NCBI GenBank assembly: GCA_964388275.1 | Contig: CAYLZD010000002.1 | Coordinates: 132,066-196,065, forward strand | From: JARYLZ01 sp964388275 | Lineage (GTDB): Bacteria > Bacteroidota > Ignavibacteria > SZUA-365 | Reading direction: 5' to 3' | DNA length: 64,000 nt | Part shown: positions 56,317 to 62,854 of the stretch, one piece after another | How positions within the stretch are numbered: the first letter of the stretch is position 1 | Layout of the letters: the number at the start of each line of letters is the position of its first letter | The notes under the pieces: model-generated | The model's database searches: none | What the model was told of the DNA's origin: nothing | The model's input: the letters and a program-made list of their open reading frames with translations, nothing else | Position numbers and translations under genes: made by a program

Positions 56317-57513
56317 TCAGTCTCTTGCCAGCACGACTTCCCGGATGCGCTCCGCCGCCCAGTCGATGTCTTCCTTCGAGATGATCAACGGGGGCGCGAA
56401 ACGTATCACGTTGTCGTGGGTTTCCTTGCAGAGTATGCCGGCTTTCATGAGGTCCTCGCAGTACGGACGGGCCTGGGTGTCGAGCACGAAGCCGATCCAG
56501 AGTCCGCGCCCTCTGACTTCCACCACATGCCTGCTCGGAATCTCACGCAGGCGCTTCATCAGATAGGATCCGAGTTCCGCGGATCTCTCGGGAAGTTTTT
56601 CTTCCACCAGAACGGACAACGCGGCACGCGCCACCGCCGCGCCGAGTGGGTTTCCGCCGAAGGTGGAACCGTGATCGCCCGGCTTGAAGACGCCCAGTAT
56701 CCCGCGGCTCGACAGCACGGCGGATACCGGATAGAATCCTCCTGAAAGCGCCTTGCCGATGATGACCATGTCCGGCCTGATGCCCTCGTATTCGAAGGCG
56801 AAAAGACGGCCGCTGCGCCCGAGGCCGGATTGTATCTCGTCGCAGATGAGCAGCACGTTGTTCTGACGGCAGATCTCGGCGGCCTCGCGCAGATAGCCCT
56901 CGGGCGGGACGATGATGCCCGCTTCGCCCTGTATCGGCTCCACCAGGAAAGCCGCGGTGTCGGGCGTGACGGCCGCTCGTAGCGCCTCGATGTCGCCGTA
57001 CTTCACTATGGGGAAACCCGGAGTGAGGGGGCCGAAGGATTCCCTGTACTGGGGCTCGGTGGAAAAGCTGACGATCGTGACAGTGCGCCCGTGGAAATTG
57101 TCGGACGCGCAGATGATCTCGGCCTTGCCGTCGGGTATGCCTTTCACGGTGTATCCCCATTTGCGCGCGGCCTTGACCGCGGTTTCCACCGCTTCCGCGC
57201 CGGAATTCATGGGCAGCGACATCTCGTAGCCGGTGAGGTCGTGCAGTTGCTTGTACAGGAGCGGCAGCTGGTCGTTGCGGAAAGCGCGGCTCGTCAGCGT
57301 GACGTTCTTCGCCTGAGAGACGAAGGCCTCCATGATCTTGGGATGGCAATGACCCTGGTTCACGGCCGAGTATGCGGCGAGGCAGTCCAGATAGCGGTTG
57401 CCTTCCACGTCGGTCACCCACGCTCCGCTCGCTTCCCTGATTACCACGTCCAGAGGATGATAGTTGTGCGCGCCGTAAAGATCTTCGAGCGCGATGTAGT
57501 CTTGTGTTTTCAT
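56317..57513 (-). CDS. rocD: ornithine aminotransferase
   Basis: 398-residue class III PLP aminotransferase converting ornithine and 2-oxoglutarate to glutamate semialdehyde and glutamate. Features include YLDCLAAYSAVNQGHCHPKI, SGAEAVETAVKAARKWGY, the PLP-contacting ICDEIQSGLGRSG and the Lys in IIGKALSGGFYPVSAVL, and HGSTFGGNPLGAAVA. The opening YGAHNYHPLDVVI (residues 14-26) marks the ornithine rather than acetylornithine enzyme. It fits the neighbouring ornithine carbamoyltransferase. Confidence 0.9.
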   Translation of the reverse strand: MKTQDYIALEDLYGAHNYHPLDVVIREASGAWVTDVEGNRYLDCLAAYSAVNQGHCHPKIMEAFVSQAKNVTLTSRAFRNDQLPLLYKQLHDLTGYEMSLPMNSGAEAVETAVKAARKWGYTVKGIPDGKAEIICASDNFHGRTVTIVSFSTEPQYRESFGPLTPGFPIVKYGDIEALRAAVTPDTAAFLVEPIQGEAGIIVPPEGYLREAAEICRQNNVLLICDEIQSGLGRSGRLFAFEYEGIRPDMVIIGKALSGGFYPVSAVLSSRGILGVFKPGDHGSTFGGNPLGAAVARAALSVLVEEKLPERSAELGSYLMKRLREIPSRHVVEVRGRGLWIGFVLDTQARPYCEDLMKAGILCKETHDNVIRFAPPLIISKEDIDWAAERIREVVLARD

Positions 57514-57539
57514 TCGTAATCCGTTGATCGTTGTTGTTT

Positions 57540-58457
57540 TCAGTCTTCGTCGAAAAGCATCGTGAGCAGTGCCATGCGCACGTGCAGCCCGTTGCGCGCC
57601 TGGCGGAAATACGCCGCCCGGGGATCGCAGTCAACCGCGGGATCGATCTCCACCGAGCGGGGCAACGGGTGCATCACTATGGCGTCCGGTTTCATGCGGC
57701 GGAGAACCCCGGCGTCGATGTCGTATCTGGACGTGTCCAGGTCGCGGCCGCCGAGGCGGTCCCGGTCGATGCGCGTCTGGTATACGACGTCCACCGAGGA
57801 AATTGCTCTTTCAGTCGAATTAAGCAGCTCGTAGGACACTTCGCGTTCGTCGAGGTAAGCGAGTATGTCGGGACGCATCTGCATTTCGTCCGGGGCGATG
57901 AAGTAGAGCTTCGTGCGCTCGAACTTGGCCAGCAGGTAAGCGAGCGAGCGGGCCGTGCGGCCCCTATCGAGGGCGCCGATCAGAGCCACGGAGAGTCCGT
58001 CGAGTTTATTGCATTCGTCGTAGATGGTGTAGAGATCCAGCAGGGCTTGCGTGGGATGCTGGCCTCCGGTTCCGTCGCCCGCGTTCACCACCGGCACAGG
58101 CGACACGGCGGCGGCGCGTTTGGCGCCCCCGTCTTCATGATGGCGCAACACTATCGCGTCGCAGTAATTGGCGATGATGCGTATCGTGTCCTCAATCTGC
58201 TCGCCCGCTACTTCCGATGAAAACTCGCGGGCCTGCTCGGTGGAGAGCACGCGCCCGCCGAGCCGGCACATCGCCGCCTCGAAGGAGAAACGGGTCCGCG
58301 TGGAAGGCCTGTAAAACAGCGTGGCCATTATGCGGTTCTCGTAATCGCGGGTGCCGCCGCGCGCTGCTATCCGCGCCATGGCGCGGGTGCGCTCGAAAAG
58401 CTCCATGAGCAACGGCAGCGTGAACTGTTGCGATTCTATTACGTGCGGCAGTTTCAT
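57540..58457 (-). CDS. pyrB: aspartate carbamoyltransferase-type enzyme
   Basis: 305-residue carbamoyltransferase. Carbamoyl-phosphate loop FYRPSTRTRFSFEAAM, catalytic NAGDGTGGQHPTQALLDLY, aspartate-site LDRGRTARSLAYLL and MHPLPR, and the ATCase-like C-terminus DPRAAYFRQARNGLHVRMAL. The start at 58457 has GGAGATT upstream; the GTG at 58472 is less likely. The usual location of pyrB is with pyrimidine genes or pyrI, neither of which is visible here. Its presence between carbamate kinase and ornithine aminotransferase is unusual, and it might be a variant carbamoyltransferase, although the aspartate-specific residues look intact. Confidence 0.82.
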   Translation of the reverse strand: MKLPHVIESQQFTLPLLMELFERTRAMARIAARGGTRDYENRIMATLFYRPSTRTRFSFEAAMCRLGGRVLSTEQAREFSSEVAGEQIEDTIRIIANYCDAIVLRHHEDGGAKRAAAVSPVPVVNAGDGTGGQHPTQALLDLYTIYDECNKLDGLSVALIGALDRGRTARSLAYLLAKFERTKLYFIAPDEMQMRPDILAYLDEREVSYELLNSTERAISSVDVVYQTRIDRDRLGGRDLDTSRYDIDAGVLRRMKPDAIVMHPLPRSVEIDPAVDCDPRAAYFRQARNGLHVRMALLTMLFDED

Positions 58458-58478
58458 TTCCGGAATCTCCACGTCTTG

Positions 58479-59429
58479 TCAGGGGTGAATGTGCGTCCCG
58501 GCCGCTCCGTCCAGCGCGTCGAGGAGATGTTCGTAGGAGGTGATGATGACCTCCTTTCCGCCTGCGGCCAGGAAGCGCAGGGCTGATTCGACTTTGGGAC
58601 CCATGCTGCCCGGCGGAAATTGCCCTTCCTCGTAGTGCCTGCGCATCTCCCCGGCCGGAATCCGGTCCAGTCCTCTCTGCGAGGGTTTCTTGAAGTCGAG
58701 ATACACTTTGTCCGCGTCGGTGCTTATCACGAAAAGGTCCACACCCAATTCGAGCGCGAGAAGCGCGGAGGCGCGGTCCTTGTCTATCACCGCCTCGCAG
58801 CCGTCCACGCGGTGGTTTTCCCTCTCGATGACGGGTATGCCGCCTCCGCCCAGGGCGATGACTATCATGCCGAGATCCAGCACGGTCTTTATCACGTCCT
58901 TCTCGAAAACGTCCACAGGTTCGGGCGAGGGCACCACGCGTCTCCAGCCGCGCGCGGAATCTTCCACCACGTCCCAGCCGAGCAGCCGCCTTTTCTCCTC
59001 GGCGACGCGCTTTGTGTAGAAGGGTCCTATTGGCTTGGTGGGATTCCGGAAGGCCGGATCCAGGGGATCTACGCGCACCTGCGTGAGCACGGTCATGACC
59101 GGCGTGTTCAGACCGGCGAGGCGGAGTTCCTCCTCCATTGCGCGTTGCAGCAGATAGCCGATCTCGCTTTGCGTGGTCGCCACACACACGTCGAGCGGAT
59201 GCGTGTAAACCTCGCCGGCGGCGCGCTCGGACCGCAGCAGGGCGGCGCCCACCTGGGGTCCGTTGCCGTGCGTGATCACGATGCGCCAGCCGCGCTCCAC
59301 CATGCGGACGATGCTCCGCGCAGTGGCATGGGCGTTTGCGAGCTGTTCGCCGATTATGCCGCGTTCGCCCGCGCGTATGAGGGAATTTCCGCCGATGGCG
59401 ACGAGCGCCGTGCGGATCTGGGGCGGCAT
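58479..59429 (-). CDS. arcC: carbamate kinase
   Basis: 316-residue amino-acid-kinase-family enzyme that interconverts carbamoyl phosphate + ADP and carbamate + ATP. Motifs: VAIGGNSLIRAGERG, VITHGNGPQVG, DVCVATTQSEIGYLLQRAM, VALGGGGIPVI-type (here IVIALGGGGIPVIERENHRV), DKDRASALLALELGVDLFVI and GSMGPKVESALRFL. Length matches bacterial ArcC. It starts 3 bp after the ornithine carbamoyltransferase stop. No arginine deiminase gene is in the window. Confidence 0.94.
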   Translation of the reverse strand: MPPQIRTALVAIGGNSLIRAGERGIIGEQLANAHATARSIVRMVERGWRIVITHGNGPQVGAALLRSERAAGEVYTHPLDVCVATTQSEIGYLLQRAMEEELRLAGLNTPVMTVLTQVRVDPLDPAFRNPTKPIGPFYTKRVAEEKRRLLGWDVVEDSARGWRRVVPSPEPVDVFEKDVIKTVLDLGMIVIALGGGGIPVIERENHRVDGCEAVIDKDRASALLALELGVDLFVISTDADKVYLDFKKPSQRGLDRIPAGEMRRHYEEGQFPPGSMGPKVESALRFLAAGGKEVIITSYEHLLDALDGAAGTHIHP

Positions 59430-59432
59430 GGC

Positions 59433-60350
59433 TTACTTCATCAGTTCGTGCATCACTGCTTTCTGCACGTGCAGGCGGTTCTCGGCTTCCTGGAAAACAA
59501 CCGAATACGGAGCGTCGATGACCTCGTCCGTCACTTCATCGCCGCGATGCGCGGGCAGGCAGTGCATGAATACGGCGTCGCTCTTCGCATGCGACATCAG
59601 CTCGGCGTTCACCTGGAAGGGACGGAACACCGATTTGCGCGCCTCTGTCTCCGTTTCCTGACCCATCGAAGCCCAGACGTCGGTGTAAACGGCGTCGGCG
59701 CCCCTGACACCCGCTGCCGGGTCGTTCACGACTTCAATGACGGCGCCGGTGCTCTTGCCGTCCTCCGCCGCCTGCTCGTAAGCCGAGGCGTTGGGTTCGT
59801 AGCCGCTCGGGCACGCGATCGTGACGTGCGCGCCCAGCCGCGCGCCGGCGAACATCAGCGAATGCGCCACGTTGTTGCCGTCACCCACGTAGGTCAGCTT
59901 GCGACCCTTGAGTTCGCCCTTGAGTTCGTACAGCGTGAAGAAGTCCGCCAATGCCTGGCAGGGATGCGAATAGTCGGTGAGACCGTTTATGACCGGCACC
60001 GAGGCGTGTTTCGCCATGTCGATCACGATCTGATGCGCGAAGGTGCGGATCATTATGCCCTGCACCATGCGTTCGAGGTTCTTGGCCACGTCGTAAACCG
60101 ATTCCCGCTTGCCGAGGCTGATTTCGGCCGGCGACAGGTAGAGCGAGTAACCGCCGAGCTGCTGTATGCCGATGTCGAAGGTCGTACGCGTGCGCAGCGA
60201 GGGTTTTTCGAAGATCATTGCGAGCGCCTTGCCTTTCAGCGCTTCTGCGTATTTCATGCGGTCGGCTTTCATGCCGGCCGCCAGGCGGAAGAGATCCAGG
60301 ATTTCCTCGCCTGATACGTCCCTGATGCTCAGGAAGTCTTGTGCTTTCAT
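59433..60350 (-). CDS. argF: ornithine carbamoyltransferase
   Basis: 305-residue enzyme. Carbamoyl-phosphate site EKPSLRTRTTFDIGIQQLGG, SHPCQALADFFTL, and the ornithine-specific DVWASMGQE (SMG) and FMHCLPAHRGDEVT. GAGAGGAG precedes the ATG at 60350. It is the first gene of the operon. Whether it runs in the arginine-synthetic or citrulline-degrading direction cannot be told from sequence; the carbamate kinase and ornithine aminotransferase next to it favour catabolism or carbamoyl-phosphate balancing. Confidence 0.94.
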   Translation of the reverse strand: MKAQDFLSIRDVSGEEILDLFRLAAGMKADRMKYAEALKGKALAMIFEKPSLRTRTTFDIGIQQLGGYSLYLSPAEISLGKRESVYDVAKNLERMVQGIMIRTFAHQIVIDMAKHASVPVINGLTDYSHPCQALADFFTLYELKGELKGRKLTYVGDGNNVAHSLMFAGARLGAHVTIACPSGYEPNASAYEQAAEDGKSTGAVIEVVNDPAAGVRGADAVYTDVWASMGQETETEARKSVFRPFQVNAELMSHAKSDAVFMHCLPAHRGDEVTDEVIDAPYSVVFQEAENRLHVQKAVMHELMK

Positions 60351-60374
60351 ATTGTCGTGCTCCTCTCGGACCAG

Positions 60375-60404
60375 TTATTACCGGGTAAAAGATGAAAATG
60401 TCAT
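60375..60404 (-). promoter_or_regulatory. candidate promoter of the ornithine/carbamoyl operon
   Basis: On the minus strand ATGACA (60404-60399), 18-bp spacer, TAATAA (60380-60375), about 25 bp before the argF ATG. By-eye match only. Confidence 0.28.
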
Positions 60405-60761
60405 TTGATGTCGAAAAGCGGAACGAGCGCATCCCGCCGCCGCGGCGCGTAAGGCGCGGACGCGGGCTGCGGGGATCAGTGACGTCAGATGGGAGCGTCG
60501 GTGCAGTAGTGCTTGAACTGCACGATCTTGCGCGAGCGCGTGGCGCCCCGTCGCAGCGGCGTGCGGACGGCCGCCGGCGGCGGGCTTACTTGCTCCTGTA
60601 TTTTCGTCCTTATGCTCGTCATTGTGCGTTGTGCCTGGCGTTCAAACCGCCCCATTATTACAAAGATCGGCAAAGCGGAAGCGAGAGGCAAACTTCACGG
60701 CACGTTTGAACCGCCATGACACCAGAGCAATATTTTGCGCTCCGCGCAACCACGACACGTT

Positions 60762-60806
60762 GGTGAATATGGTGAATTCGGTGAATACGGTGAATGGGGT
60801 GATTTC
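60762..60806. repeat. five tandem copies of a 9-bp unit GGTGAATNN
   Basis: Units read GGTGAATAT, GGTGAATTC, GGTGAATAC, GGTGAATGG and the diverged GGTGATTTC. Translated in one frame it gives VNMVNSVNTVNG. Such 9-bp tandem repeats are typical of intergenic microsatellite-like DNA; no gene function is implied. Confidence 0.7.
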
Positions 60807-60927
60807 GGACATACACCCCCTTTCCACTTCCCCTTTCCCCGTTTTCAACCGCCATAACGCTACTTCCAACGGTCTTGATTTTTCCTGGTGTTTCCTTTTC
60901 ATCAAGGAAATGAAAGTACAAATGCAA

Positions 60928-61430
60928 ATTTGCAGGCGTCCTCGTGTCGACTTGCATTAGTCCTTTTGCCGGCTTGCACTGTTTTTCCACCAACTCAAGC
61001 GTCCTTCGCGACGACCTGCACAGCCACTCGTGACGACTTGCCGGAGTCCTCGCGGCAACCTGCACAGCCACTCGCGCGAACCTCCCTGCACTTAACGCGC
61101 GCGGAAGAACACTGGAAGCAGACTTGCCCGCACTTTTACATGCCCGCACGGCATTTGATGTATACTTACAAGCAGCTTTTACTCACTCGCAGACGTCCTC
61201 GCGGCAACTTCCTCCGGCACTCGTGACAATTTGCAGGCGTCCTCGTGAAGATCTGCTCAGGCACTCGAGCAATCTTTCCGGCACTTGGCGCCCGCTGACG
61301 AACACTCGAAGCACGCTCGCACAGGCGCTTATGAGGATTTGCAGGCGTCCTCGCGGTGACTTGCTCCGGTACTCGTCACAACTTTGCGGCGCCGGATACA
61401 TGCCGGCTAGCGCATTGGAAGCATACTTGC
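60928..61430. repeat. degenerate multi-part repeat array
   Basis: The 17-mer ATTTGCAGGCGTCCTCG occurs exactly at 60928-60944, 61229-61245 and 61337-61353, with decayed copies at 60997-61008, 61042-61052 and 61187-61202. Each is followed by a second block like CNGGCACTCGTGACNA (61021-61036, 61213-61229, 61258-61273, 61367-61382). A third block like GAACACTNGAAGCANNCTTGC recurs near 61106, 61300 and 61413. The last two 17-mers are 108 bp apart. Spacing is irregular, so this is not a CRISPR. It is probably a decaying array of a composite intergenic repeat. Confidence 0.6.
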
Positions 61431-61682
61431 ACTATACGCTCTGGAGCACGGTGCGCAATCGCAACCGACGACCGCGCCTCCCCGGTGTCTTTCCGCTTTC
61501 AAGCATACTCATGCCAACCAGTTGCAGCAGATTGAAAGCGATCATTCCGCACAAGAGAAAGACGGTTTTAGGCAAGCGGGATTAGGACTCTACTATGTTA
61601 TTTCATTATAACCCGGCTCAGGTAAAAGCATCGCACTCGCGGCACGTAAACTGTACCTAAGATGGATTGCCTCAGGAAGCAC

Positions 61683-61703
61683 AAAAAACACAAATATTTT
61701 GTG
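61683..61703 (-). terminator. Rho-independent terminator for the minus strand
   Basis: On the minus strand CACAAAATATTTGTG forms a perfect 6-bp stem with a 3-base loop (plus strand 61689-61703), followed directly by six T (plus-strand A run 61683-61688). It stands 26 bp after the stop of the remnant gene at 61729. The plus strand also has T-runs after the stem (ATCTTTTT), so it may act in both directions. Confidence 0.5.
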
Positions 61704-61728
61704 ATCTTTTTGCCATTTGTGGCAGATA

Positions 61729-62064
61729 CTACCGTCTATTAATCCTGTCGGATAAATAGGCGCGCGCGAAAAGACGGAGCGACGGATCTTGCTTCCAGAC
61801 GAAATGATCCCCGCGTTTTTCCACCTCGCTCTCGTCGATCTTCTCGAAACGATGCTTTGCCCCGTTGCGGAGGTCTACGCTTTCTTCGTCCAGATATTTA
61901 TAAGAGACCGGTTCATTTTTTTCTTTGCGAAGGATGCGGTACTCGATTGGTCCGAGTATCATGCCCTGATTCACAAACCGCTGGAACGATTCGAGTTGAA
62001 GATTTATACCCGGGATTGTAAAGGACCATGTTCCGGAAGCGGATGAAAGGAAGATGCCTTCCCT
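61729..62064 (-). pseudogene. probable gene remnant or frameshifted gene, unknown family
   Basis: A 111-codon minus-strand frame with no good start follows a TGA at 62065-62067. Its translation is hydrophilic and protein-like (GIFLSSASGTWSFTIPGINL, QLESFQRFVNQGMILGPIEY, then RFEKIDESEVEKRGDHF) and is followed by a terminator. Upstream, a second minus-strand frame from an ATG at 62150 (MTTSRKVILGKLTPPQEKVK, RYRIYDLFEGK) would join it if one base were added near 62066. That ATG overlaps the start of the plus-strand gene at 62149, so both cannot easily be functional. Possibly a decayed gene. The opposite strand is also open here (61789-62046), so confidence is limited. Confidence 0.38.
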
Positions 62065-62091
62065 TCAAAAAGGTCATAAATCCGGTACCTC

Positions 62092-62121
62092 TTGACTTTC
62101 TCCTGGGGGGGGGTAAGTTTG
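62092..62121 (+). promoter_or_regulatory. promoter with G9 tract in the spacer (candidate phase-variable)
   Basis: TTGACT (62092-62097) and TAAGTTTG (62114-62121) match the Bacteroidota -33 and -7 (TAnnTTTG) elements exactly in the -7. The 16-bp spacer ends with nine consecutive G (62105-62113). The ATG of the downstream gene is 27 bp further, with GAGG 6 bp before it. Homopolymer tracts in this position change length by slippage and vary promoter strength in known phase-variable genes (for example Neisseria porA). Confidence 0.6.
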
Positions 62122-62148
62122 CCCAAAATTACTTTCCTTGAGGTTGTC

Positions 62149-62643
62149 ATGAACGGAAATCTCTTACCCGGTGCAGACTGCAGAGTCGATTCCGCGCTCA
62201 GTTATTACGATTTGAAGAATATCTGCCCGAAGTCGCCCCTCGAACTCATCTACCACGCATGCATAGGAGAAGTGACAGGCGAACTTGCCTTCAGTACAAG
62301 CTGGTATCAGCCGGGCGTGGCTTGGGGCGAGGCATATCCGCTTGTTCATGTGGTCATTTCGCCGGTAGTCGAAGCTCTTGGTACGGACGAAAAGCAGAAG
62401 GTTGCTGAAGCATCTCAGTGGAATTTTACACATCTCACCTGGGTTGGCGAGGTCGGAGTACCCTGGCCTATTCAGCGCATGATGTTTCTTCGTGCAGGCA
62501 GGGAATGGCGTAACAGGATCACATTCGAAGTGGTCGGCGATTCGCTTGAGAACCTGGAGCTGGGTTTCCTGTACAACGCAGCCACCCGTGGCGACAGCCA
62601 GGGAACGATTCCCGTGATCGCATTCCCGAACTACACGGCCTAG
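62149..62643 (+). CDS. hypothetical protein under the G9 promoter
   Basis: 164-residue protein of unrecognised family, read from ATG 62149 with CTTGAGG upstream. It has no signal peptide. The sequence is rich in aromatic residues and short strands (YYDLKNICPKSPLELIYHAC, STSWYQPGVAWGEAYPLVHV, NFTHLTWVGEVGVPWPIQRM, LENLELGFLYNAATRG), suggesting a compact beta-rich soluble domain. Base composition is intermediate between the GC-rich chromosome and the AT-rich gene to the right. Its promoter carries a homopolymer (see 62092-62121), hinting that expression may switch. Confidence 0.65.
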   Translation: MNGNLLPGADCRVDSALSYYDLKNICPKSPLELIYHACIGEVTGELAFSTSWYQPGVAWGEAYPLVHVVISPVVEALGTDEKQKVAEASQWNFTHLTWVGEVGVPWPIQRMMFLRAGREWRNRITFEVVGDSLENLELGFLYNAATRGDSQGTIPVIAFPNYTA

Positions 62644-62809
62644 ACAGGCACTTTTACATTGTATGTTGTTCTTGACAGGCCGGGGCTGTTCAGGATGGGA
62701 CTATTCGTTTCCAGTATCGGAACAAAGTATATGTACGACATGGAGTGGATTGTTGTATCGTGATTTACAATCCTTTGATTTCTCTACAATACTTCCATAA
62801 CTATGATCA

Positions 62810-62838
62810 TTTATTGTGTTTCTTTTTATGCATATAAT
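62810..62838 (+). promoter_or_regulatory. candidate promoter of the AT-rich partial gene
   Basis: TTTATT (62810-62815), 17-bp spacer, perfect TATAAT (62833-62838). It ends 16 bp before the ATG at 62855, with TTGAGG between, so the leader would be very short. Confidence 0.35.
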
Positions 62839-62854
62839 GCTTTGAGGTAAATTC

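Larger units (their letters stand above)
60351..61682. other. 1.3-kb gene-free region with repeats
   Basis: No convincing gene occurs here. The open frames present are created by repeats or lack ribosome sites and conserved features. It contains the operon promoter candidate at its left end, the GGTGAATNN tandem repeat (60762-60806), the degenerate repeat array (60928-61430), and at its right edge it borders the minus-strand terminator at 61683-61703. Confidence 0.6.

Noticed and set aside
60485..60691. 68-residue minus-strand ORF upstream of argF
   Set aside because: No ribosome site, low-complexity Pro/Arg composition, no domain.
60622..60960. 112-residue plus-strand ORF
   Set aside because: Frame is produced by the 9-bp repeat and lacks any start signal or family pattern.
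60928..61430. Possible CRISPR array
   Set aside because: The repeated 17-mers are irregularly spaced (108 to 301 bp), intervening sequence is itself repetitive, and no cas genes are near.
61124..61585. 153-residue plus-strand ORF in the repeat region
   Set aside because: It is largely translation of the repeat blocks (ICRRPR units), has no ribosome site and continues into non-repeat sequence without protein character.
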